Shown here piece after piece: positions 35,936 through 48,100 of a stretch of DNA of 64,000 nucleotides (positions within the stretch are counted from its first letter, which is position 1; each line of letters opens with the position of its first letter). The notes under the pieces are model-generated. The model was not told where the DNA came from and did not search any database. It saw nothing but the letters and a program-made list of their open reading frames with translations. The stretch spans positions 1,922,001 through 1,986,000 of the forward strand of contig MCGE01000005.1 of NCBI GenBank assembly GCA_002105175.1, read 5' to 3'. The position numbers and the translations under genes are program-made. This stretch comes from Absidia repens. Taxonomy: Eukaryota > Mucoromycota > Mucoromycetes > Mucorales > Cunninghamellaceae.

Positions 35936-38900
35936 TCAATCACCACGGAGTCCTTTTCGTACAGCCAAAACAGAATCCTACATTTTATTCATGAAGATTA
36001 TATGAGTTACTGTTTTTTCTTTCATAATGCATTTGTTCCAATCCTTTTATCCTTACCACAATAACAGCGTCCACGCCATAGTTCTTTTGCGCCACGGCAT
36101 TTTGTACTTCATTATTCAAGACACCATATGTAAACAATAAGAGACCAGTTTCTTTCACCACTGAAACCATTCGAGGAGCTTCTAAAACAGGTTCACTAGC
36201 AGCCACAATACCCAACAGATCGGCCTGTTTGGCAAACCGGAGGGCACCTTGCAAGGAATTGCATCGAATATCAGCCATTGGTAATGTACCAGCATCTGTC
36301 AAAAAGAAGACAGGATAATTGGGCTGTTTCAAGTTGAGAGCAAGACAAATTTCAGGGTGGAAAGACGAAAAGATAATACGTCGGTTTTCATCAGCATTGT
36401 TGTAAACACATTCCAAAATGGTATCGACGTAGATGTTGAGTTCCTGGAATTGGTGCAATTCATCATCTTCAGCCTCATCGACCATAGGGTATTTGACTTC
36501 GATGTTACATCCAGCTGTTGTGGGCACCCTCTAATATCAAACCATCGACAAAAAAAAAAAAAAAAAAAAAGAACGTTAAGAAAGGATAAAAAAGGACCCC
36601 AAAAAAAGGCGAGGACCAGCATATGACACATGTATAGTTTGTGTGTTTACCTTCAATGTTTCAGCCAAGGTAGTAAAGGGAGCTTGAATAGTTTCAGGGC
36701 CATTTCCTTTGACTTTGCCAAGTTTGTTCGTTCGCGTCAGAGCCAAACGATTGGAGTCATCTGTACGAGAGAGAGTAGGGACACCCTTAATAGACCCAAG
36801 GGAATGAGATCGATTGACTCGCTGTTTAGCGACAGAAGTAGCACTAGTAACAGGTTCATCCAAAATTTCAGAGGAAGGAAGGGTGTTGACAGTTGGAATG
36901 ATTTCTCCTTGACCATCATTGCTGACACCTGTATGGTATTCTTTAATGTGACCAGATGGACGAAGATTCAGGAATTGTTCGGCCGAGATTGCATTCAATG
37001 GGATATCAAAACCAGTTTCCGTGACAGTCCAATCATGATAAATCACAGGTACCAAATCCTTGGTCAGTTGTACATCTAGTAAGAATAAGTGTCGATTCGT
37101 AAATTCTATTCAATATCATACACATCATTGGTGACTTCAGCAGCTCTCCTCCTTGCTTACCAAATTCCACATATTCGGCACCAAGTGATGCAGCCGTGAT
37201 GAAGGCCAATACTGTATTTTCACCCACTTGAAGATTCGACCCTTTCTTGTTCATTCCAGAACCACGATGACCAATTACCTAAAAGTGTATAAAAACACGT
37301 TATTAGTATCTATTATCTATGATTAACTATTACAGCGTATTATCTTACCTTCGTGTCCAAAGATTTATAGTACGTATATCGATCACCAACAGACATTCTA
37401 GAATGGGTAAATGGAGATATGACAAAGTATTCAAAGCCAAGAGATCCCACATATTCCAAAGTAGAGCTATGCACCAAAGGCACGGTTTGTTGCCCACGTA
37501 AAGAAGAATTGCCAATCGCCTGACCCTTGAATCCCATTGTCTTGGAGTATATATGGTCTGTTGCCAGGACCGAGGTACCGCGAGCCAGTACACCATTCTT
37601 ATTCTCAGTAGAAGCGCCTCCACCAAATGTTTCCACCAGATCAAATCGGATCACCACGTCTTCCGGATTGGATGAGAAAAGCACGATTGGTTCAGGATGC
37701 AACAGATGATGTTGGTTGTTGGGAGGTAAATCTAAAATAGGGAATTCGCCAGTTGCATTGGTAGCAGAAACAGCAATGGATAATCTTTGGTCCTCAGCTA
37801 GGGTTTCCTTCAGAGTCAAAAAGCATTGTGAGAGTTGATTTCGAATGTCGTTGGACCCCAGAGTAACGATAATCATGCACTGATTTGTCAGGTACTTGTG
37901 CCCATACAATCGTTCAGGTCTTGCCAAGGATTTCGATTTGCCAGTAGGGGGGGAGCGATCACCATCTACATTCAAGTCAGCGCGTTGTTTGACATTGCTA
38001 ATACCGTTATTGGCCATCAAGGGTTGATTCGGAGCCACCATGATCTCATCCATTGTAGGTTTTGTTTTGCGTCCAATGTCAAGATACCCTCTAAAGATAG
38101 CATGTTCATGAGCCGCCCATCCGTTGGCATCCACCTTGGTCTTGTCAGCACCACCGTCCAATAATAACTGTACAGTATCAGCATTTCCTTCAATGGCTAG
38201 TAATAAAATAAAAAAGAAATCAGTACCAAATGATATTTCTCCAAACACAAACATATATATATATATATTACCAGCAACCATAAGTGGAGTAACCCCATTG
38301 ATTTTTTCGGAATGGTTCACATCAGCATGTCCAGTTTCTATCAGAAGCTTAACACCATCAACAAACCCATTTCGGATAGCCAACAGTAAAGCAGTTTCAC
38401 CATCCTCATCCGCAATGTCAACCGAGGCACCTTTTTCGATCAATAAGTGAAGCAATGATAGATTCTTGAGTTCCACCGCCATTGCCACCGGGGAAGGATG
38501 ATGAGAAGAAAGGGTAAAGTCAAGTTCTGCCGAAGTTGTTGATGTTACAGACCCATTCCGCTTTTGATTGATTGATGCAACTACAGAAATTGAAAGTTAG
38601 TTAGTTAGTTTCCAATTACCCTAAAATAATCTTTTTCTTTTTTCTTTTACCTGCAATAATATCATCCACATTTTTAATCGAGCCAGTTTCGATTATTGTT
38701 TTTACAGTTTCAGGATTACCACGAAGCACAGCCAAGAAAAATGGGGTATGCCCTTCCCTATCTTGCCATTGGGGGTCGGCGAACCCGGTATCCACGTCGT
38801 AATCGCCATATTTTGCAGCATGTTCCAGTAATAATCTCGCCATGATCGGAGACTTGCACTCGGCAGCATAATGGAGAGGACGTCGACCTGAGAAATCTGT

Positions 38901-40339
38901 TTGTGTTGCCAACCCTGGAGACAGATCCAATAGAGTAGTTGTTCCCTTGATGGCCACTTGATCTAAATTATCGGCATGGATAGCGAGTTTGTGGAGAGTA
39001 TTCCGTTCGTTGATATCATGGTATTGTAATGGATCCGCACCAGTTTCAACCAAAAATTGTAGACATTTAATTGAGCCCCTTTGGGTTGCCAATTCCAGTA
39101 AGCCACATCGCGTCTACATTGTAAAAAAAAAAAAAAAAAAAAAAGTGAGATCCATTGTCTAATACTATTGACACTTGACATCTCAACTTGCCATATTCAA
39201 GTCATGAGCTGAAGATATTCCCATAGCACCAGAAGATTGGAGAAGGCTTTCCAACTTCGTTGTATCGTCATCATTAATGGCATTTGCAAATTGTTGGTTC
39301 TGAGTGTCCGAGAGAAGATTATGGCGACTGATCTTGGAGGGTAAAGAGAGTTTAGCAGTAGGGTGCTGTTGGTTAGTTGATTCCAAATGCGGTGTAACCT
39401 TGCCATTTCCATCAACGTTGACAGTCGACAATGACGAGATCCATTGAGCCAACTTGTCCATTTCACTTCGCATAAATCCATAATTTGCGAAAGGAAGAAC
39501 CGAAACCTAAATAAAAATAAAAATGTAGTCAGAATACAGAGGTTTTGTTTCAAGTATATCGTATATTCTTCATTTTTCAAGCTACTTGCTTTTGTTTCCC
39601 AGTAAACAGTTTGTGTTTCAAGACCCAGTTTCTTGTCCAACCTAAAAGTGATTTTATGTGAGAGACGAGGGAGAGACCGGAATAAATAACACACCACACA
39701 ATTCAGTACAACAAAAACCACCAATGACATTCAACCAAACTGCTGCAGCCGCAAACATAATAACGGGAAAGAAATAAAAAAGTTTTTGACTTACTTTTTC
39801 AGAATCTTCCTAAACCCTTTGGCATTCAGTTCACCAAATCGCATCAGTTTGTTCAGTTGAGCCCGAGTTTCTTGAAGTGCGCTTGCCAGTTCATCAGTAA
39901 TATCCGTACAAGAAGAACCAGAAGTACTTGTCTTGTCATCTTCCAAGGCAGCCTGTTGAACGTTGACATCTTGATGTTGTTGATATTTTTCAGACAGAAT
40001 CCATAAGCGACGATCAATCTGCGCTTGCTTGTAAGAGTAGAAGGTGTTGACCTTTTCCACTTCTCTATCCAATTGGAAAAAAATGGCTATGATCGATGAA
40101 AATTAAAATGAAGAATAAAGGATAGAAGTATGTTAGCAAGAAAACTGATAAAAGATATGATAAAACTGCATATAGTTCCTTTTTAAGGTTGATAAGTTTT
40201 GTGTACCTGTAGTTGTTTCCGCCGATGGTGGTAAAGTATGAGATGCTTCATTAATGGATTTTTTCAAAGCCTTGTAAGAGAGATAATTCTTGGACCATTC
40301 AGTTAGTTGATTGTTCAGAAGAGCCTTCCCAAATTTCAT
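35936..40339 (-). CDS. GDE1: Glycerophosphodiester phosphodiesterase with SPX and ankyrin domains (GDE1 type)
   Basis: About 1,200 residues in a dozen exons. It is predicted to hydrolyse glycerophosphocholine to glycerol-3-phosphate and choline, under control of its SPX inositol-polyphosphate sensor. Order: SPX (MKFGKALLNNQLTEWSKNYL to about 39600, with FGELNAKGFRKILKKLDK), ankyrin repeats (about 39200-38050, for example GRRPLHYAAE, GHTPFFLAVL, GETALLLAIR, GVTPLMVAA), a C2-like middle part, and the GDPD domain (about 37390-35940). GDPD catalytic elements are present: IGHRGSG, GENTVLAF, EFDVQLTKDLVPVIYHDW, and NIEVKYP. The yeast PHO81 paralogue has the same layout but a degenerate GDPD, so GDE1-type activity is favoured. 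The start at 40339 gives the canonical SPX N-terminus; the stop TGA is at 35936. Introns contain long A tracts and a TA run (38254-38270). Confidence 0.92.
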
Positions 40340-41008
40340 AGTGTTAGGTTTTTTGAAATATAGAGGAAGGAAGGGAAAAAAAAGGGAAGAAGACAAAAAG
40401 AAAAAAAAAAAGAAAAAAAGACATCGTTCAATCGGCGCTTCAAACATGTTGATTGACGCAAAAAGGCCATTATTGATCAGCAGCCTGTATGTCGATCGCA
40501 AGGCGAATGTGCTGTGAAGTGGCAGTTGACATATTGTCATCTTGGTGCATTTAGACATCCGTAATGGTATGAACTACAACATTTTTTGCCACAAAGAAAA
40601 AATAAAACAAAAAAAAACCGATTGATTGGCTTTGTTTTGTTTTTGCTTTAAACATGCGGAGCCAAAATAAAAAACTTTGCCTTGAGTTTAAACTACGCAC
40701 AAGCAATATTATAGTTTGCAATCATCGTCGGTGTTCTCAAATACTACTTAATATTTATTAAATAGTGATATGTATTGCATCGAAAGAGATCGATTCAATG
40801 GAAAGTTGAAATGTATTTGTGAAACGATCGCAATAATTTTGTTCCCATTTTTGTAAATGAAATGTCACTTTACCATTGGCGAGTAAAAGCTGTCAAGTTA
40901 ATGAAGGTACAAAGCCCTGCAATCCTATACATCACTATAACACGTTTGTTACAGTATGATGCTGTAACGCTTTGGTTAGAATAATTTAATAATAGACAAT
41001 GCTATGAA

Positions 41009-41039
<31 letters not shown>

Positions 41040-41388
41040 GATACAGTCTAATGATGATGCACTCCTTCTTCTCAGTCCAGTGAATATGCTAATAAAATAA
41101 TATTGGGACATTGCACGACCTACTCATCCATCATAAGTGCGAATAAACCAATTGCTTCAAATCAATCGTATGATTGAATGCAATAATGATAAAAGAAAAA
41201 CATAAGTAAGCAGCATCATCAGTAAGGCGAAACAAATGAATAAAAAAAAAAATGCATTTTATTTAATGATACAATTGAAGGATGACAAATAGAAAGAAAC
41301 GATGTCAATATTAAGGGAAAATAAATAAGATGCATTTTATTGAATGGTAAAAGTGGTCTAAACTAATTTCACAAAGCTAATAATCTGT
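40340..41388. other. Promoter of GDE1 and 3' flank of the PH-domain gene
   Basis: AT-rich 1.05 kb with a TA microsatellite (41013-41039) and no recognisable gene. I see no convincing PHO4-type CACGTG element in the proximal GDE1 promoter. Confidence 0.5.
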
Positions 41389-44300
41389 CTAATATTCCAA
41401 TTCCCGCTGTAAAGCCCACACCCAAGCTTCTTTTTCTTCTATACTAGATGCCAAAAAGATGAAGCTGTATCCCTTTCGACCCAGGCGGTGGCCCAACTTC
41501 AATAAGCTAGCATGTTCTTTAATCTGCGCTACCCAATGGTTTTTGGAGAGAGAATAACGCTGCCACACTACAAACGCACATTGGTGAATTTCGTTCCGAG
41601 TACGCACGCCATCTGCTGTCATGACATTCGTTGGTGCGTCGTTCACCTTGAGATCCATAGCATGATCCATTGCATACACATAAGTTGATTTGTTCGTGTT
41701 GTTAGTGCCTTTCTGCTGTTGTAATTTGATCGTTCGTCGTTTCGTCATCATTCCATGTCGATTGTGGCGGTATAATAACAAGCCATGCCCACGCGATAGT
41801 ACACAAAGGTACCGCCGGTAGGTTTTTTGTGAGTTTTTCCGGACATACAGTATACCGGATTGCTAGCATCAAAATATATAAATGAATTAGAATATTTAGA
41901 GTATTACACCCCCCCCTGACATAGATATATTTTTTCTTACCAAGATAATCTTATGGATATTCCGGTACCAGAGACTTGTGATAGCTTGGGACAAGACAAT
42001 TCCTTTTGATCTACATTCATTTCCATATTTGACACATCGACGCAGACGCTGGACCCATTCAAACATGGCTTGCGCTGACGTCGCCTCGAACTGAATACGT
42101 GTATCATCAGGATCATCCATAATAATTTCAAATAGTCGCTTTTGTCGTTTGCTGAGTTCATTTTTTAGAAGTTGTGCGGAAGAGGAGGAGGACGATAGGG
42201 CCGAGAGAGATCGAGGCTGGAATGTAAACGGCGATGTAGGTGTCGCTGTGGTTGTTCTAGAAATGTTCCTCGATGGTGATTCAGAATCGTCGTTTTTGTT
42301 CTTGTTCCTGACTCGTACTGGTTGTACTCTGCTGACATAGCTAAGATCAATCACCGCATAAGCATAACCTACTTGTCCTGCACGTCGTACCATGTCTGCT
42401 ATTCTAGCTTCTTCTTGCTGGCCAGTGTTGTCCACATTTTCATCTTGTACATCATCGGTTTGACTAGAAGCACTATTGTCGCCGTGTTGCCGTCGGGTAT
42501 TCGTTCCTTTGCTATTGGATCCAGATGAAGTTTCTTTCTTGTGACGAAAAAAGAGGGATGTCCTTGTAACATTGCCATGGGATGAGGTCTGGTTTTTTCC
42601 GAAGAATCCAGGGACAGACTGAAAAAAGTGATAATTTCCACCAGGTTGCTGTTGCCGCTGCTGTCGTTGTTTGCCGTTACCATAGCGTCGAGGGTGTAGA
42701 TTCATCAAGGTCGCCGCTGATAGCCAATTTAAACTCCAGCCATTCTTTCGATTTTCTTGTTGGTTCGGTAAGACAGCCTTCGAAGGATCGATGAGAAAGA
42801 GGTAGTGACCTTCTGTCAATGCATACATTCGGGTTGTTTGGTGTTTGAGTTTGAATTCGCCATTTTCGTTTGTTGATTGGATCAAAAAACCTTCCATCGT
42901 CACTGGTGACTAGTTTTAATAGATAAAGAGTCCAAATATGAAAGTCAGTCGTGAAGCATAACTACTTCCTTTTAAGCCAATTGTTTTACCTCCAAGACTT
43001 GTTTATTCATAGGGGAAATACTACGAAGTTCCAAAACATGTTCCTATTTCGAGAAATCAAAGAAAGGTTCAGCAAGCTGTTGTACTTTTTCCTTTCCTTT
43101 CCTTTTATTCTATTTCTTATATACCTTTTCAATGAGTTGTGGGCCGATCAGAGAAGCAGAATCAGGAATCCATTCAATACGAGGTCCATACCGCCAGCAT
43201 AATGACATCATATCAGGGGTCAGTAGATGATGATTCCAACCAATATCAATGCTTGAGTCATTTAACATCTTGAAAAGGCAATGCTTAAGATCACTTGCCC
43301 GGATGATACAAAAGGCATTTTGATCCACCACAGAGTCCAAAGGCACACGAATAAAATTTGTACTACTTCCACTAGTGCTGCCAGCCTGTAAACACGGGAT
43401 CATCACATCTATCCAAAGTGGAATTGGTTTTTTGCTGCTATTTTGCTGTAAATGCTGGTTTTCTGCAACGTACGATGGTGTATGAGTTGCATGTGTTGTT
43501 TTCAAGGGAATTTGTTTATACAGAGCCATGTACCATGATTGAGAAGCAGAGACAGTAGGCGCATTGAATAAAAACGTGGTTGTGCCTCTTGTTTTATTTT
43601 GATATTCCAGTCGCAGAGTGTAATCCGCCAAAGATGCTATCGAAAGTTTCGCTGTGCTGACCTTTTGTGGTTGGAAGATGGATTGGTGACGGCGCTGCAA
43701 ATGTCGTTGTTTTTGATGGCGCCGAGAAGAGAGAGGTGTATGCCAAGGTGTTTTTGAAAAAGATGTTGCTGATGAAGAATGTTTCGTATGATACGAGAAG
43801 TAAATAATATGTGCTAATCGAGGTCCACGTAGAAGTAGCGGCGATACCAAGTAAAGTTCTAAACAATGAGGTTTCAACACTGCCCTGAATTCACGCCAGC
43901 CAAGTCGGGTTTCTTGTCGTTGTACTTGTCTTTGCTGTCTTCGATGCTGCCCTGTTGAAGCTGAATGACCTTGTCCGTATAAACGTCGTTGTTGTCTGCT
44001 TGTATACCAAATGAATGATTTGCTACATAAGAGTCGACCGGTTTTCAAGATAGTATCTTTGTGTTTGGGAATATGCTTTGCCGTCGCCGTCTCTTGAATC
44101 ACAGGGATCGTGGCCACTTGACACTGCTGTTGAAGATTACCTTGTGGTGGATGATATGAGGGTGTCCATGAAGGTAATCTTGATGAGTTGGGTGGTGCCA
44201 GGTTGTGTTTTTCAATTGGTGTTGCCAAGGTTTCTTGAATCGTGGGTATATTTGTGGTGGTGCCAATATCAAGCTGATCAATCTGCTGTTGGTTTTGAAA

Positions 44301-44742
44301 AGACACATGATCTTTGCGTCGGGTACAAGTTGTAGCCATTTTGAGATCAATGTTGTTGGAATTCAAAGAGTTACTGATGCTAGTGCTGTTGTCGTTGTCG
44401 TTGTCGTTTTGTTGTTCTTCAGTGGCGTGTGTTGCGTCAGAAGCACTATAAGGACAAATGAGAAAAAGAGAGTCAAAGATTAAATAAAACAGCTATTTAT
44501 ATATAAGAAAAAGCCCCCACCCCTACAGTTCCTCATCTTTAAGCAGCCAGCAAGGGATATATTTACCTGACAAAGTGTTGCTTGAGTGGTATTTCCTTCG
44601 ATGGCGTCAACGAACGATCATCAGTGGATGAGGTAAAAAAAGATGGATATATTGGATCATTGTCTTTTACAAATATCATATTTTTGGTATCTTCATATTC
44701 ATAAGAAGTTGGTATAATATTGGCATTTACTGAAAAAGCCAT
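41389..44742 (-). CDS. Multi-PH-domain protein, Spo71/Mug56-like
   Basis: About 1,000 residues in six or seven exons. Order: a disordered N-terminus (MAFSVNANIIPTSYEYED...), with an Asp-Asn run (DNDNDNDN) from a GAC/AAC repeat; PH-like domain 1 (LGWREFRAVLKPHCLELYLV ... FNAPTVSASQSWYMAL); a linker ending in PDMMSLCWRYGPRIEWIPD; PH-like domain 2 (MEGFLIQSTNENGEFKLKHQ ... RIQFEATSAQAMFEWVQRLR); and PH-like domain 3 (SGILYVRKNSQKTYRRYLCV ... EKEAWVWALQRELEY). The 'MxLxWRxGxRIEW' linker and paired PH domains resemble fungal sporulation/prospore-membrane PH proteins (Spo71, Mug56). That assignment is from memory and is family-level only. The likely role is membrane phosphoinositide binding. The start is the first in-frame ATG (44742); an upstream exon ending at TTTCACCCAG is possible. 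Confidence 0.65.
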
Positions 44743-45014
44743 TGGAGCACCATTGAGACGAGAGCTGGGTGAAAGAAAAATCGATGATAAAATTGACTTG
44801 CCGTGCTTTTGGCACCACCTTCAATTCCCGAAATGGAAATAGGGAGTTCCTTTCACACATCCTCAGGTACTGACAAATAAATATAGCACATGTTTTAAAA
44901 TATTTTCATCCCGTATACCACAAAACAAAACCCACTCCCAACATCATCATATCATCAACTTTAACAATATTTGTTATCTGTAGTCGATGCAACAGGAGTC
45001 AAAAATAAAATGTA

Positions 45015-45067
<53 letters not shown>

Positions 45068-45156
45068 CGGATTTATTCAAACAAAATAACTGCCACTGAA
45101 GCAATTGACAAAAATAATACTAATAATACTATCACTAACGCCTCCTTCCTCCTTTT
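44743..45156. other. Intergenic spacer with a 48-nt A tract
   Basis: Short region between the PH-protein start and the CAND1 stop. It is dominated by an uninterrupted A run at 45018-45065. Confidence 0.6.
45018..45065. repeat. Poly(A) homopolymer, 48 nt
   Basis: Uninterrupted run of 48 A. Its length may be imprecise, because such runs are prone to sequencing error. Confidence 0.85.
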
Positions 45157-48100
45157 TTAAGAAAGATCCATGTAATCACCCGTTCTTGATTCCCGCTTGC
45201 TGACTTCCAAAGCTGTAAATTTGTACTCATCAGCATGAGGTCCAGATCGCACTTCTTCCACAAATTGTTCGAACTTGGGACTATTGCCTATAAGGAAAAG
45301 AAAACAATAATAATCAGTAAACCACTAATAATATTATTCGATAGTGATGAACTCTTTCTTGAAGTTTACCTGTTTCCGCTAAATCAGATAACGCGACAAT
45401 GCATCGGACAGTAGCACGCACTAACTCTTGATTTTTTTCAATTTCCTGCTTCACAGCATTGCTTCTGATCTTAAAGTCAAGAGTCGCTTTCATAGGAGCT
45501 ACAAAGTTATCCAGTTCTAAATTGTGTGAAGAGTTTAAACAAGTGAATATTTCTTTTCTCTTTCCAATTTATTAAACTTACTTTGAGATACTGCCGTCGA
45601 TGCCACCTTGCCAAGTCGGCTTAACATCAAATAAACGAGCATCTTGATATCATGCTGATCATTCAAACCAATTTGCACACAGTCCAAGTACCCATGGATG
45701 TCAATCTTGTCCAGACATGTCGATAACAATGTATAAAGACATTCATATGCCGCCTACAAGTAAATTCAATAAATAAATAAAAATTGAGTATAACGCTTTT
45801 CCTCTTTGATATAAACTATTACCTTTCGAATTTCCAAGCCGTCATCAACCTTATGTTTGAAGGGGCCCATTTCGACTGTATGAATTAGTTCTTCCTGTAT
45901 TATTACAAGTAAAAACAAAATGAGCATCTCTACTCTTCATCTCAACCTATTTTTATTTTTTATTTTTATTTTTTTACCTTGACTATTGTTTCTTGATAAA
46001 GGGCAGGCAGCAAAGACGGTAAAATATCACGAATAAGGTACGCTTTTCGATGAAGAGCAGAGTTTATGGTCAGCAGAGCAAGCCTTCTAACATTCTATCA
46101 AAAATAAAAAAGTGTAAGCCATAAGACATTGAGTATGAGCGAAGTTACTTACAATATCAGAATCCGTTAATAGTGTCAAGAGTTGAGTCACAATGGGCTT
46201 GAGCATATCATCACTAGTTTGAGCAGGATCGACAACTATGTATTTGAACGCAGTAGCCACCGTTGACCTCACTTGAGGAGAGGTTGATGATAATCGCGTC
46301 TATAATAAAGCAGAAAAAAGGTCAGAATTCTTGATCACATCTCCAAAATAAATTTTAAGGCTTACCTGTAATTGAGGAAGATACTTCGATGAATTGGTCA
46401 AGGCTAATTTTCCAAGGCATTCGCCAACGACTGATCGAGTTCCTTCTTCTTGATCAACTTCGCTACTTTCCAATAATAACATCCAAATATCATCAGATGC
46501 TTCCCCTAATGCATCCCGTGATGTTTGATAATCGCAGCGAGTGATCACCTATATAAATATTCCGTGGTAAAAAGATGAGTACCTTTATGCAGTGAAGTTC
46601 TGTTTCATATTTTCTATTATACCTCTTTCAAAGCATGAAGTAACAAAAATCTTCGCTTGGGTTGCTCCTTGATTTGTGAAACAATGAGAGGGAAGTACTT
46701 GCCGATGTTACCAACAGTAAGATTTCCAAGAGCAAAAGACGCTGCGAACTTGACTTCTTCTGATTGTGTTTCAAAAAGGACAAGAATTTCTTCATGAATA
46801 CTGCCAAGATAGCTCAAATCACTACATATAATACAAAATAAATATCAGTTAGATAACATCCAATAAGCCAACGGTATTGATAACTTACATTCTATGGCCA
46901 ATTTCACCGAGGGTAAGAAGACTGAGATAACGAATTGAGTTATTTGAGGAGGTATCCTAAACAAGAAACAACCAAATTAAAATCAAACAATAAAAAATCA
47001 GAGTGTTCCTTCATTACTGCGCCCTCATAAATTTCTTGAAGTTGGGGGAGGTTACCTTGATATAATTTTGGAATATGCGGACAGTTGAGTCACGATTGCC
47101 TTTTTCGGTATTCACAGCCAAAACAGCCACGCATTGGGCAACAGTAGAAGCAGCTTGCTTGTTGGATACAGCGGCAACACCACCTGCAGAAACACCAGTG
47201 GCATGAGTGGACAACAGAGGATCAACCAAACTTTTCACAAAGGTTTCATAATCGGCAGGGCTCGCACGGCCCAAAGCGCCAAAGAGCTTTAGCAAACTTC
47301 GAAGTGCAGCACCTTGAAGTAATGGAGATTGGATCAATCCAAAGAGGGAAGGCAGAATAATACTTTTAACATCATTGACAGAAGTCGAGCGCACAGCAGT
47401 AATAGATTCAACCAATTGAAGAGCCAGAGGTAAAAGATGCAAGTCCGAATCACTGATGAGAGGTCGTACTTCCACAAGTAAACGCTGGTAGCTTTCTTCC
47501 GTAATCTTGTCTCCAAATCTATCATAAAAAGAAGTTGTTTTCAGCTTACTCTTTGTTATTCGCGCTTCCCACTCCAGGCCCATTTATTACCTTTTGACGA
47601 GTTTATCCAGGCATTCCAAACTTGCAATACGAAGGGCACGGTTACTTTTTCGTAAAAGCAAGGAGATATCATTCACGGCGGTTGGTACACAGCGTTCCAA
47701 ATCTTCACCAGCGATTACTGGGCTTTGAGATACAATGGTTAAAGTACGCACAGTAATCAGCCTTGTCACTTCATTCTGTAACCTTTCCAAAAGGACGTTC
47801 CATACATTATGTTGTTCCGATTGCAGTACATCACCAACTTGAGATAAAAGGGCACCAAGGCACATAATAGACCGTTCTTTGACTTCTTGATCGGCGTTAT
47901 TTGTTCCAAGGATCTTGAGGGTAAGCTTGTATATCTCCATAATGTAGCCAGCGAAACCCTGATTCATAGGAGCAATATCGTATTGTGTAGCATCGTTGGA
48001 ATTGCGTTGAATAGGGCGAATAGCCTTGATAAGTTCAATAGAGACCAGGAAGGCTTCGGAGGTGATCTTGTAGAACTGGTCGGAAATACTGTTGATGATA

